A DNA stretch of 64,000 nucleotides from a virus. The position numbers and the translations under genes are program-made. The DNA lies in the IMG/VR virus record IMGVR_UViG_3300038301_000548, positions 62,001 to 126,000 of that record; one strand, written 5' to 3'. Position 1 is the first letter of the stretch; every line of letters starts with the position of its first letter. Shown here piece after piece: positions 32,677 through 42,623 of the stretch. The notes under the pieces are model-generated. The model made no database searches. It was not told where the DNA came from and worked only from the letters and a program-made list of their open reading frames with translations.

Positions 32677-34188
32677 TTAGTAATCCAGTCTGACTCTCAA
32701 GGTCAACTCATTAGTTGGATCTTTTCTGAGAGGTTCAGATAGTTTCGCTACGGCCAGAAGCTCATTGTCCGCGGAATAAAGACCTACAGTTGTTGCATAT
32801 GATCGCGGTGGGTTCATAATATTATTGGATTTTACAACTACTTTGCTACCGCTTAAATATGTTGGATTAGAACTATAATTAAACTCGTTGTGATTAGCTC
32901 TGCAAAAATAAATTGTAGAGTTCAACTCAGTAGTATTATTGAATGATAGGTTCTTTATCCTGTGGGCAAAACCATCTGCTAGGACATCCACTGTTGAGCC
33001 GGTAACAACTTTAGGTGTTTTGTCTTGTAGTGAGTTAAGTTGGGTTGTTGCTTCGGCGCCCAAGACAGAGCTTGTTAAAACTGCAATGCCTGCCTGATAA
33101 TATAAGAGCCCAACGTTAGTTGATCCATGCTTGAGCAAGCCAAACTCCCCTGCTGGAGAATTCACGTTGTAGTTTGTGGCTGCAGCAGCATCAGTGATTG
33201 TGCTTGTTGCGTTGTGAGAGGTCGCCCAGGCAGAGCCTGTCCCTAGGGACATAGTAAAGCTTCCTTTCTTTATTTCGTCTTTCACTAAAAGTCTAGAAAA
33301 ATTCATGAAGAAAACTTCGTTATGTTTATCTGTTGTAGTGCTGTAATTGCCATCAGCATCAAAGCGCCTAACTTTACCATCGGTGTCAAAGCCCGCAAGA
33401 ATCTGAGCCATCTGCGTGTACATATTGGTCTTCTTATCTTTCTGGTTTATTTTATCCATTCCACTATGGAACCCCACCACTGTGGCAGTTGCTAAATCCT
33501 CAGTAATTGTAACGTTGCCTGCGGCGCCGCCGGCCTGTTGGGTCAGGGTCATTGTCTGGTTGCCGTCTGCTGCGACTGGAGCTGCTCCAACAATTATCTT
33601 GCCGGCATGACCGTCGGCATGGTTGATAGCGCCAGATAAGAGCCCTAAAAATTCTGCCTGGTCTGTTCCGGCTGAGAGGCCTGTGGCCATGGCAAACCCA
33701 ACTGCTATGCCTTTTGTTGAGCCAACAGTGCGCGAAGCAGTAACCCCACCACTATCCAAAGTTGCACCGTTTGCAACGGTCGCCAAGTGTGCGAGTCCGT
33801 CGGCGGTATCTGAAACGAAATAGTCCACAACTGTTCCATCAGTGCTTGTTATTGTTATTTTTTGTCCTGCTGTCAGTCCATGGAGCGCGTCGCCATCAGT
33901 GACTGTTATGACTGCGGATGCACTAGGAGCGATTTGAGCCCAACTGTTTGCAGAAATGCCATAGGAAACATCAAAGATTTGATTTGCAGAAGAACTTAAA
34001 TAAGGGTAATCATAAACTGACTTAAACATCCCATGAGTGAAAGCTTTCACGTTTAACTGTGCTGTTCGGGCTGTATTAGTGTAAGCACCCGAAACGATCG
34101 TTCCTGTTATTGGTATCGCTTCGTGCAGCAAAGTTCTACTGCTAGTTCTATCTGACTCTGCGAAGCTTTTAAAAAATGTATTAGCCAT
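32677..34188 (-). CDS. Virion structural protein (503 aa) with recurrent LTQ-GN domain
   Basis: Unknown tail or fibre component, start ATG preceded by AGGAGAACAT. The body (residues about 95-245) holds the recurrent module: TITSTDGTVVDYFVSD, LLSGAINHADG, TMTLTQQAGGAAGNVTI and VVGFHSG. The C-terminal 90 residues match those of the adjacent 399-aa protein. The beta-rich composition suits an exterior tail protein. The N-terminal segment (AESDRTSSRTLLHEAIPITG) shows no similarity that I recognise. Confidence 0.75.
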   Translation of the reverse strand: MANTFFKSFAESDRTSSRTLLHEAIPITGTIVSGAYTNTARTAQLNVKAFTHGMFKSVYDYPYLSSSANQIFDVSYGISANSWAQIAPSASAVITVTDGDALHGLTAGQKITITSTDGTVVDYFVSDTADGLAHLATVANGATLDSGGVTASRTVGSTKGIAVGFAMATGLSAGTDQAEFLGLLSGAINHADGHAGKIIVGAAPVAADGNQTMTLTQQAGGAAGNVTITEDLATATVVGFHSGMDKINQKDKKTNMYTQMAQILAGFDTDGKVRRFDADGNYSTTTDKHNEVFFMNFSRLLVKDEIKKGSFTMSLGTGSAWATSHNATSTITDAAAATNYNVNSPAGEFGLLKHGSTNVGLLYYQAGIAVLTSSVLGAEATTQLNSLQDKTPKVVTGSTVDVLADGFAHRIKNLSFNNTTELNSTIYFCRANHNEFNYSSNPTYLSGSKVVVKSNNIMNPPRSYATTVGLYSADNELLAVAKLSEPLRKDPTNELTLRVRLDY

Positions 34189-34205
34189 TATGTTCTCCTA
34201 AACTT

Positions 34206-35261
34206 TTAAACTTTCTTTATTATTCTTATTGGGACATCTATTGAATAACCAGTAGTGATGCCCACAACATTAATAAGAGTATCAATATAACGATAGTGAG
34301 TTATCAAATCATCTTCTGCTCCAGCTGACGTAAGATTAATACTCGTCCCTGCTGACCCTATCTCTTTAAATAGTTGGTCACTCGCCTGAACATGCATCGA
34401 AGTCCTAGGGTAAAATCTCAAAATAGAACCTAGTGGTCCTTCAAATTTTTCATTTATTTGAACTCGGGTTCTGTTATCGTCTGATCCAATTAGACCTGAG
34501 CGGCGGCGTGAATCAGTAATCATGCTAATATGCTCGCCAGCTCGAGGAGCTGATTCTACACAGGTTGTTCCATCTCCTTGAGTTAGATAATATATTGCTA
34601 TGCCGTCATCATCAATGAATTGGTTTGGTAGTCCTGTAGTTGTGGCTGGTACTCCGCCCTGAGGGCCTACTTGGTGCAGAGACAAAAGCCGGTGATCGCA
34701 TCGAACTAGAAAAGCTGTTTCGACTAAATCATCTGGTAGTTGTGTTTTGAACGATATACCTCCGTCGTTTGAGTCTATGCCTTGGTCAATAGCTATGTGA
34801 GAGTTTCCATCTCCGTTAATATTTGCGCCTTGGCCGCGGTAGACACCTTCCGCCAATGCCGGAAGGTTCTGATCTATTCCGTTCTTTTCGGTGTTTAAAT
34901 CTGCTGATACCAAATAGCCATCAAAGTTAAAAGCATTAGCCTGCTTAGTTTTGTTCTCGCTGTCATAAGCGACTTTGAATATTGGCATATAAAGAATATT
35001 ATTTCTAGTCATGCTAATGAGTTTGCTTTTCATCATTGACGTATTATTTGTAAAAGCTTCCAATATCGGAGTTTGCATAATCTCAAGATCATAGAAAGCT
35101 GAGCCACTTGGGTGTGACCCGTTAAATATCTTATAATTAACCTCTTCATCACCTAGGGCGAATTTAACTATCTTAAAGTTACCTCTTGCTAACCTTTGAC
35201 GGCCGGCGTCAGTAAGGACAGCGTCTAATATAATATCGCCCGAATTATCTAAAAATGCCAT
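34206..35261 (-). CDS. Virion protein (351 aa) with MAFLDN-type N-terminal module
   Basis: Structural protein of unknown function. Residues 1-45 (MAFLDNSGDIILDAVLTDAG, then RQRLARGNFKIVKFALGDEEV) match the start of the 279-aa protein at 41765, and similar starts occur in proteins annotated as structural in large phages. The remainder is beta-rich with no motif I recognise and ends GITTGYSIDVPIRIIKKV. AAGGGAG precedes the ATG. A CTATTTA motif lies 42 bases upstream, in a 103-base gap, so this may begin a transcript. Confidence 0.8.
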   Translation of the reverse strand: MAFLDNSGDIILDAVLTDAGRQRLARGNFKIVKFALGDEEVNYKIFNGSHPSGSAFYDLEIMQTPILEAFTNNTSMMKSKLISMTRNNILYMPIFKVAYDSENKTKQANAFNFDGYLVSADLNTEKNGIDQNLPALAEGVYRGQGANINGDGNSHIAIDQGIDSNDGGISFKTQLPDDLVETAFLVRCDHRLLSLHQVGPQGGVPATTTGLPNQFIDDDGIAIYYLTQGDGTTCVESAPRAGEHISMITDSRRRSGLIGSDDNRTRVQINEKFEGPLGSILRFYPRTSMHVQASDQLFKEIGSAGTSINLTSAGAEDDLITHYRYIDTLINVVGITTGYSIDVPIRIIKKV

Positions 35262-35302
35262 TTAACTACTCCCTTAAGAAAAATCTTCACTAAAATCAAT
35301 AA

Positions 35303-35309
35303 TAAATAG
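35303..35309 (-). promoter_or_regulatory. CTATTTA motif upstream of 351-aa gene
   Basis: The coding strand reads AAAAAAACACTATTTATTATTG, 42 bases before the ATG, in one of the longest gaps of the structural block. Another copy of the recurring intergenic motif. Confidence 0.4.
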
Positions 35310-35364
35310 TGTTTTTTTAATAAATAAACCTTTTATATTTTAAAATAAACGCATGTACATTTGG

Positions 35365-38300
35365 TCAAGCGCTTTCATTATTGGGCAATTTCTTTGAGGT
35401 AAAACTTATATTAAAATCCACTGCTTTGCCAGTAGCTTTAGACTTAACTCTAATTTTAAACTTTTTGCCCCATATTAAATTTTCAGCGTCGGGGGTGTTA
35501 CCTAGTGACACCCTCTCTATATCCGGAGCTGATCTCTGAAATTCTATAGAATTTATTTTATCTTCTCTGAGGCCTAATTGTTCACGAACACGGTTGGGAA
35601 AGTTATCAGCTTCAATAGATTCTAAAACTTGTGAAAAATTAACAGTTGATTGTGAAAAATTTGGCTTAATGTGGATAAACCTTTCGAACTGTATGTTAGC
35701 TTTTCTTGGCTCTTGATACATTTCGTATGTATCCATTTCCATGAATATTCCGTTTTGGTAACTCACCATCCTGACGCGGTAGACTTCTGTTGGGTTTGAC
35801 ATACCCCCTGAATCGTGCGCGCGGAATGTGTAGTAGTAAAACTTATTTGGTTCAACTTCTAGTTTAAAAAGCCCGGTCTTTCCAGTCGCTGGTATTTTAT
35901 AGTTTAGGCCAAATTCAAAATCTCTGTAACTCTTTGGCTCGAAATCAATTTGAAATATCTCAAAGTGCTCAGGCAGGGAATCACTTCTGTATAAGAGGTT
36001 CTTGCCTTGGGATAGGGTTTCAGCTTTGTGCATTCTAGATATTTCTCTTCTGTCATCTCGCTTTATGATTATAGGCCGTTCTAATCTTTCTCCATAGTTT
36101 GTATCCATCAATATATTATATCGATCTTCGATTCCATTGAAGGGGAGAAAATTAACCTGTGGGGTGATAGGCGGCCTATCTTTGGTCGATACTTTTTTCT
36201 CGAAAAATGGGGCGCAGTTCAATAAGATCATTCTGTCCGATGTCACAGAGAGGTCAAAACAATTCCTAAAGGGGTTGATAGCGCTTTGAAATCGAGGGTT
36301 AGAAAAATAAAATTCAGATTCCTCTTCACTGTAGTTGTACTTGTTTCCTATCACCAGGTTCATAGTGAAAATTTTATAAACGTATTCTTGATTTGGAAGA
36401 ATCTGAGAGTCTATAAAATTAATTCTGTCAATAGAGTTGTTGTCCATCAACAAGAAAGTTTGTATTAACATTTCATTTTCTGTTGTCTGTGTTTCGCCGC
36501 TTTCTTGACTTTGGGTTACCCTCTTAGATATCCTATATTTCTCTATCTTATAGCCAATCGTTTCGGAGTATGCTTTTCTTCCATAAAGTATGTCTGCAAA
36601 AGATCTTTGCAACTCATGTTCGCGGCAGGCTAAATTTAATTGAGTTAAGAAGATTTGTGAGCTTATAGCTTCTTCTATTCTTAGTATCTCTGTGTTGTCC
36701 CAACCCGCGTAGTGCAGCGGGTAGTCTTCTATGTTTCTAGACTGAGGAGAGACATCAGCCTCTTCAGCTAACGTGTGGATTAGTTTGTCGAAGTTTTTGT
36801 ATATGGTAGTCGGAACATTGTTTCTAACTTTATCATTCCTAGTAAGGCTGACTGTGGGGTTATCATTAGTGCCAATAAATTCATCATCTAGAATTCGCGT
36901 TACGCGTTGGCCGTCGTCGATGGCATATGGAACTTGCGGATCTGGCAAGTCGTCTACTGGTGCTGGAGCTGGAGCTGGGCTCGGCTGTAACCTTTCGCCG
37001 CGAGCGTATCCTGGTGCAGGGACAGGGCCTGCAAAAGCGGCCCGGACTTCTGGGCTTAGGCGCGGATCGGCTGAAGTGCTATTAATCCTGAGATATTCTG
37101 CTAGGAAAGTACCGGGTGTAGGCGCTAGATACTCTAAAGCAATAATATCCATTCTATTGGACTGCAATATGCTACTAAGGTGGCCACCTTGGCGTGATTT
37201 AATTTTAATTTCTACATAATTTTCAGCCAATTTTCTAATATCTTTATTTACTTCTTCTAGGCGCGCTACTCGGTCGGAAGGAAACTTGTGAAACTGGCTT
37301 GAGCTGAATCCTAAATTGTTATTTTCCAAGTTCATATCTATGGCGTTTCGATATTCAGACATGACAGAATTAATCCAATTTTCTATGTTAGCTAATTCAT
37401 TAGGAATATCTGCAGGTCCATCAATATTGGGAATTCGCCTCTTGGTTATCGCTGCTTGATAAAACTCATACGCGCTTGGTATATTTAATTCATAGTCTAA
37501 ACCAGTGATAGGTTCAACATTTTGTATTTTTACTTCCAAGTCTGCGCTGTGGGATGGGGAAACAAGCACCCCGTCTAGTTCTTTTTCAAAAAAAGCCGCA
37601 GGTGTGATATAGGTGTAATCCAAAAACTCTTTATCAAAATCTATAGATCCTTGCGAGTAAAGCTCTGAAGACCTATCATTGAACTTCTGCTTAAAGTCTT
37701 CGTAATTTTCTGACCTCTTACCATGCATATAAACATCTAAAAATTGAAGCCTCGTTATATCAGAATTCGGAGGGATAAATTTAATTGGCGTCGCAGGAAT
37801 AGCCGGGTTCGATGATATTAAGTTTTCTGGAAAAATAAATCTGAATTTTTCTTTTATCTCTGATGAATTTCTAACTGGCGTCTTGCTGTAGAACGCTTCA
37901 TTTAGACGACCGTCGAGACGGATTATCCTAGTGTATGGCTCTACATTTGCGTTTCCTTCTCCTGGTATGTTATTGTCGCGATTTTGCTCAGGGCTGAAAA
38001 ACGCGTGGCGGTTTCGCGGGTCGCCAACTATTGAGTTTAATAGGTGCGGTGCTAGAGGGTTATCGGGCAGCCTGTGCCACATATTCGAGATGGCCATTCT
38101 AAATTTGTCAACTGTGTGCTTAATGCTTTCTGGCTGATAACTCAGCCAGTTGGATGCGTGATTCGGAGTATCATACCTATCACTGAGCGCTGTGATAGAG
38201 TCAAAGTTGGCAAAAGAACCGTTGAAAACTGTTGTGTAGTCTCTTGTGGCTGTAGAGAATTCTGGATTAACATCCCTAGACGGGGCATTTTCTTCTGAGT

Positions 38301-38511
38301 TCGCGGCGTTACGATATTCAGATCTCTGATGCGCTTCAGGAAACTCTTCTTCTTGTTGTCGTGGTTCAGCGGGGGTTTCCAAAGGCTGTGAACCTACTCC
38401 GTTGGCGTCGACGCAGCCGCCGTCGGCGCCCGGAACAAGTCCGTCTGGGCAGCCATTTTCTGCTTGTGGTTCCGGTAAATCTTCACACGGGTTTCTATCT
38501 ATGTTTGACAT
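35365..38511 (-). CDS. Large virion protein (1048 aa) with Cys-rich start and fn3-like segment
   Basis: Unknown tail or baseplate protein. The first 45 residues are unusual: three Cys (NPCEDLPEPQAENGCPDG, GGCVDANG) with Pro/Gly. Residues about 500-520 are a proline/alanine linker (SPAPAPAPVDDLPDP). The C-terminal half has fibronectin-III-like strands (VEPNKFYYYTFRAHDSGGMSNPTEV, residues 865-890), often seen in tail proteins. It begins 18 bases after the 1078-aa gene, with AAAGG before the ATG. No enzyme motif seen. Confidence 0.8.
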   Translation of the reverse strand: MSNIDRNPCEDLPEPQAENGCPDGLVPGADGGCVDANGVGSQPLETPAEPRQQEEEFPEAHQRSEYRNAANSEENAPSRDVNPEFSTATRDYTTVFNGSFANFDSITALSDRYDTPNHASNWLSYQPESIKHTVDKFRMAISNMWHRLPDNPLAPHLLNSIVGDPRNRHAFFSPEQNRDNNIPGEGNANVEPYTRIIRLDGRLNEAFYSKTPVRNSSEIKEKFRFIFPENLISSNPAIPATPIKFIPPNSDITRLQFLDVYMHGKRSENYEDFKQKFNDRSSELYSQGSIDFDKEFLDYTYITPAAFFEKELDGVLVSPSHSADLEVKIQNVEPITGLDYELNIPSAYEFYQAAITKRRIPNIDGPADIPNELANIENWINSVMSEYRNAIDMNLENNNLGFSSSQFHKFPSDRVARLEEVNKDIRKLAENYVEIKIKSRQGGHLSSILQSNRMDIIALEYLAPTPGTFLAEYLRINSTSADPRLSPEVRAAFAGPVPAPGYARGERLQPSPAPAPAPVDDLPDPQVPYAIDDGQRVTRILDDEFIGTNDNPTVSLTRNDKVRNNVPTTIYKNFDKLIHTLAEEADVSPQSRNIEDYPLHYAGWDNTEILRIEEAISSQIFLTQLNLACREHELQRSFADILYGRKAYSETIGYKIEKYRISKRVTQSQESGETQTTENEMLIQTFLLMDNNSIDRINFIDSQILPNQEYVYKIFTMNLVIGNKYNYSEEESEFYFSNPRFQSAINPFRNCFDLSVTSDRMILLNCAPFFEKKVSTKDRPPITPQVNFLPFNGIEDRYNILMDTNYGERLERPIIIKRDDRREISRMHKAETLSQGKNLLYRSDSLPEHFEIFQIDFEPKSYRDFEFGLNYKIPATGKTGLFKLEVEPNKFYYYTFRAHDSGGMSNPTEVYRVRMVSYQNGIFMEMDTYEMYQEPRKANIQFERFIHIKPNFSQSTVNFSQVLESIEADNFPNRVREQLGLREDKINSIEFQRSAPDIERVSLGNTPDAENLIWGKKFKIRVKSKATGKAVDFNISFTSKKLPNNESA

Positions 38512-38528
38512 TTCTTTTTAATACCTTT

Positions 38529-41500
38529 CTACCTTGTGTATCCGCCGAGTCGTGAGCCGATACTAGATTTAATTTGCCCTAGGCGCCCGGACACTTCAGC
38601 GTGATCATTGTCGGCTTGTTTGTCTATTACGATGCTGTTTACCAGCTGCGCGCCGCCAGTAGAGTCGGTTGTCACTTTTTTAATGATTATGCTAGTTGAA
38701 GAATCAGAACGCTTTGAGGTACCATCCAACCCACTAGTGCCGTCATACCTATGTTCGGTAACAACTGTTCCGACTCCAGCATGATTACTTTTGTAATTCC
38801 TAGTATTCTTAGCGCTTTTCTCCTGTGAGCTGTTCGAAGACGTGACCCTATCCCTGTATGTGGTTTTGTTCCTGGCTCGGGAATTAAGCTTGCCTGATGT
38901 CATTGTGAACATGACTGCCTTATACAAGGATCCCATTGCCTTCTTGGTTAGGAACATATCTTTGAATTTCTCTTCCATTTGATTCTCAAATTCCTTCCCG
39001 TCTTTTGCAGTGATTATTGAGTTGAAAACAGAAGTTTGCAAATCAGCATCCAATACTTCTCCTTTGAGTTTGGACTCGGCTGCATCGCTCTGTGAGATAT
39101 TCGTTACCTTTGAGAGAACAGAGCCAAAAGTGGCGCCGGAGTTGTAAAGTAACTCATCAAACTCTCTTAAGGAGATTTCTCCGGGGCGAGACTGGTAATG
39201 TCCAGTGCCCGTCTTAACTGCCTCAACAGCAGCAGCAACCTTTGAAGCCGCCACAGCGCTTCCGGCTGGGTCGTTCAAGTCTATGCCAGCGATGTGCCTC
39301 CTATTGAATGTGGGAGGAGGAAGTGGCGCGCCTGGAAAAAGATCTATGAGCCCGGGTTCGGAAACAATCTGGTCTGCAGAGAGAATAAAAAATTCACTTG
39401 GGATCCTAACAGTAGAATCTGGTAGAAGCTGTATTGAGCCGCGGCCAATATTATTTAAGATATCCGGATTTAGTGGAGGTGAAGCTTCAAATAAAACTTT
39501 AAATTTTGACGACGCGTCCACGCGTGAATTTGTTCTTGACTTGATTCGAATATAGCGATTTGGATATTCTGAGTTTTTTGATACATTCTTTTTTGCGCTA
39601 CCCAGGCTTAAGCTTCGGTGTCGTGCAAGAGTTGTTTCCCCAAAAATACCAGTCATGTTTTCATCTGCATCTTTTTCAAAAATCATTTCGCGGAAGCGCT
39701 CCTGTAGTCGCAGGCACAAGTTTAGAAAAAATGTCATATTATCTAGTGTTCCTGTTGCTGGCATGAGTGCGTGAGTAAAATCCTCTATTGGTCTCGAAGC
39801 CCCTTTCTTTGTGAGAGTGTACACTACCATGTTGTATAGTTCTGATAAATATCGAACTACATTGAAAAACTCGATGCGCCGGCCTCCGGGTGATGTGGCT
39901 GCTTTATATTCTGGAGTAAAATCATTTAAATGAAAGTTATAATTACCTTGAGCTTCTACTTCTGTATTTGGATCCGAAAATTGGTTTCCTATAAAGTACC
40001 CCGAGTGAGCAGGGTCTAAATAAGGTTGCGAAGCTTGTTTTATAAGATTTGAGAATTTGTCTATGTGTGCGCGGAAATCATCATGTAGCATTATTAAATA
40101 TAGTCTAATTCCATCTTCGGTTTCTATTTCCATACTATATTCAAATTTTCCAAAAGAATGGCTGCTGAATAAGTCGTAGTCTTTTAAACTGAAAGATTTC
40201 TTAACGCCATGGGGAGAATTTATTCTATCATCTATGATCTCTAAAGAAGCTACATCGTCAATTTGGTAAAGCTGTGACTCACCTGTATATTGGTTGTCTA
40301 AGTTAAGAGATGTTAGATATTTCTCTACCTGGTCTGTATCATAATTTTCGAAAGCACTAGTTGTAGCTCTGTTATTGCCGACTGCGTCGTTAGTGATTCT
40401 TTTTCTGTGAGCTTTCATTTGCCAGATAAAAGAGTAACCTAGAACTTGGTCAATAAATTGCTGGGATAAAGCCTGATTGGCAACGCCCGTCGGATTGTTT
40501 ACTTCCTCTCTATGGAAATCGAGTAGATACCCAAACTTAGAATTTGATCTTATTAGTTGCTCAAAGTTTAACAGAAACACACTAAGATAGTGGCCGCGGC
40601 CGGCGTCCCCACCAGGAACAATTGAGAATAAGTCTTCCGGGTCTACTGAGCAATCAAAGAGATTGGGGTTTTGGTTTTTTTGAGAATTTATTACTAACTC
40701 TTTAAGCACTCTATTATCTAATTTTGATATTTTTGCATACCTGGCTCGAGGATCAGCAAGCAGAGAGATGCCAGTGTCAGACAAGAGATTACTTAGCAGA
40801 TCTGGGCCTAATGTCAGGTTCCCATATGGTGATGCCGACCTACTCTCGTTTCCAAAGAATCCGGATTGCGATGAAGTGTATCCATCAAACTCGAAACTGA
40901 TGCTCCTTTCTATGAAAAAGTTTGATGAAACTTTCGTATTTCGAACAGTTCTCATTGTTAATTGTGACCGGTCGCTCATATCATGCCCGAAAGGACCTGT
41001 CATCCAACCTATGTAGCCGGATGGTCCGGGGGAGGCTGGGGAATGATAGTGTGTTGGGCCCGAATAGTACTCGCCTGATGACAGAGTGAATACTGATCTT
41101 GTTTTTGGGGCAACCAACCTGTTACCTTCTTTGACTAGGACCTGCTCATAAACTAGGGGCCCACCGATCTTGGTTAAGCTGCCAACAAATTCATGCATCA
41201 TAAAATCTTCACTTAAAGACTTTATATCAAGTTGACAGAACGCGAAGGCGTGTAAAGGAGCGTTAGAAGCTTCTGGTCGCTCCGGGTCAAAAACATCCTG
41301 TCGGCAGTCAACAGTTACATCAAAAGACATGTTATGCGATAAGTGGTTATCAGTTCCTATAATGTGAGGGATTTCGCCGGCAGTTAAAGGGTCTCGCGTG
41401 GCAGAGTCACTCTGGAGCAGCTCGAGCATATTGATTTTAGTGTGACCGTTTAGGCCATAACTTGGCCCCTTAAGAGTCATCTCCCAGTCGACTAGGCACC

Positions 41501-41765
41501 GGCGGTTTTGGGTTAAAAAATTAACCCTGTTCTGTGCATAGTATATATTTCTAGAAAAAATACCCGGGTCGCCTTGTAACAGAACTATATGAAAATCTAA
41601 ATATTTTATTAAATTTATGCCGGCTATGCCATTCCAAGAAGAAAAATCAAAACTTGCTGGGCGTTTTAATGAGCACTTGAAGCTTACTTTTCTGTTATCT
41701 ACAAAAATCTTATTTATTGTAAACTTAGGTATAACCTCCTGAAGGTAAGACTCTCGGACGGGCAT
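38529..41765 (-). CDS. Large virion protein (1078 aa), unknown
   Basis: Large structural protein between the 279-aa and 1048-aa genes. No family recognised. The N-terminal 400 residues are beta-rich with many aromatics, the middle contains short helices, and the last 150 residues are Ser/Thr/Lys-rich, ending in GRLGQIKSSIGSRLGGYTR. Its start overlaps the 279-aa stop as TAATG, indicating coupled translation. Baseplate or fibre membership is inferred from location. Confidence 0.8.
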   Translation of the reverse strand: MPVRESYLQEVIPKFTINKIFVDNRKVSFKCSLKRPASFDFSSWNGIAGINLIKYLDFHIVLLQGDPGIFSRNIYYAQNRVNFLTQNRRCLVDWEMTLKGPSYGLNGHTKINMLELLQSDSATRDPLTAGEIPHIIGTDNHLSHNMSFDVTVDCRQDVFDPERPEASNAPLHAFAFCQLDIKSLSEDFMMHEFVGSLTKIGGPLVYEQVLVKEGNRLVAPKTRSVFTLSSGEYYSGPTHYHSPASPGPSGYIGWMTGPFGHDMSDRSQLTMRTVRNTKVSSNFFIERSISFEFDGYTSSQSGFFGNESRSASPYGNLTLGPDLLSNLLSDTGISLLADPRARYAKISKLDNRVLKELVINSQKNQNPNLFDCSVDPEDLFSIVPGGDAGRGHYLSVFLLNFEQLIRSNSKFGYLLDFHREEVNNPTGVANQALSQQFIDQVLGYSFIWQMKAHRKRITNDAVGNNRATTSAFENYDTDQVEKYLTSLNLDNQYTGESQLYQIDDVASLEIIDDRINSPHGVKKSFSLKDYDLFSSHSFGKFEYSMEIETEDGIRLYLIMLHDDFRAHIDKFSNLIKQASQPYLDPAHSGYFIGNQFSDPNTEVEAQGNYNFHLNDFTPEYKAATSPGGRRIEFFNVVRYLSELYNMVVYTLTKKGASRPIEDFTHALMPATGTLDNMTFFLNLCLRLQERFREMIFEKDADENMTGIFGETTLARHRSLSLGSAKKNVSKNSEYPNRYIRIKSRTNSRVDASSKFKVLFEASPPLNPDILNNIGRGSIQLLPDSTVRIPSEFFILSADQIVSEPGLIDLFPGAPLPPPTFNRRHIAGIDLNDPAGSAVAASKVAAAVEAVKTGTGHYQSRPGEISLREFDELLYNSGATFGSVLSKVTNISQSDAAESKLKGEVLDADLQTSVFNSIITAKDGKEFENQMEEKFKDMFLTKKAMGSLYKAVMFTMTSGKLNSRARNKTTYRDRVTSSNSSQEKSAKNTRNYKSNHAGVGTVVTEHRYDGTSGLDGTSKRSDSSTSIIIKKVTTDSTGGAQLVNSIVIDKQADNDHAEVSGRLGQIKSSIGSRLGGYTR

Positions 41766-42604
41766 TACTCAGTCCTCCTTCTTTCGGTGGTGCGGCGGTT
41801 TTCTGATGATTCTCTTATGCCTCTGTTAATCTCTCCATCGACGAGTATATCAAAATATTTAAATATCTTCTCTTCTGTGTCAAGGTTTACTAGGTGTTTG
41901 TCAGTACCTGATTCTACAATCTCAAAAACCTCCACTTCAAATTGGTTCACTGCATGGGATGAATTTAGTTCTGTCACATCTAAAATTATATCTTCGCGCT
42001 CGACGGTGATTTTTGAATCGTTCAAGAACCGTATTTCGTCAGAAGTAAGATCTATATAATATTCAGAATCAACTGCAAAAAACTCTATGTCATTTTCTTG
42101 AGAGTCATCCCTCTTTAAGGTATAACTAGCTGAAAAATTTAACTGTGGTATACTTTTAGTTATGCCTTTCGATGTTGTGGAATTTGATGAGCTTGTTATT
42201 TTACACTGTAACGCGTCGATTTGCAACTGAGGAGCCAACTGAGAAGAGAGAATGGTATTCTGCAGTTGGTATTTGAGCATTTTTTCAGAGTTTTCTATGT
42301 CTTGTGTTCTTTTTATCTCATTAAATACCACGGCTTCGCCGGTTTCAATCATTTCCGTTAGTTGATCATAGGTCTCTTCTAGGGACGTGACTGAATACTG
42401 AGTGCGAGGCCTTTGAGCTTCTTTCAGTCTTTCTTGTGACCTGTTTTGTTTTTCTAAAATATTTGCAGCTGATGCATTGTAAGTAATATCATCGTCGAAG
42501 AAACAATAATAGACTGGTTTGAAGCTCCCTCTGGACAAAAGATTCTTACCAAATTGCGTTAGTTGTATGTCTATAACTTCTTGTTTTTTATCAAAAAAAG
42601 CCAT
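41765..42604 (-). CDS. Virion protein (279 aa) with MAFFDK-type N-terminal module
   Basis: Structural protein of unknown function. The first 45 residues (MAFFDKKQEVIDIQLTQFGKNLLSRGSFKPVYYCFFDDDI) follow the same template as the 351-aa protein at 34206: MAF-D, LT--G---L-RG-FK, then D-D/E. The following 60 residues are helical (AANILEKQNRSQERLKEAQ), and the rest beta-rich. AGAGGAAAT precedes the ATG. It sits between the 3430-aa and 1078-aa genes, so it is perhaps an adaptor between large tail proteins. Confidence 0.8.
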   Translation of the reverse strand: MAFFDKKQEVIDIQLTQFGKNLLSRGSFKPVYYCFFDDDITYNASAANILEKQNRSQERLKEAQRPRTQYSVTSLEETYDQLTEMIETGEAVVFNEIKRTQDIENSEKMLKYQLQNTILSSQLAPQLQIDALQCKITSSSNSTTSKGITKSIPQLNFSASYTLKRDDSQENDIEFFAVDSEYYIDLTSDEIRFLNDSKITVEREDIILDVTELNSSHAVNQFEVEVFEIVESGTDKHLVNLDTEEKIFKYFDILVDGEINRGIRESSENRRTTERRRTE

Positions 42605-42623
42605 TAGATTTCCTCTTTTTTTA

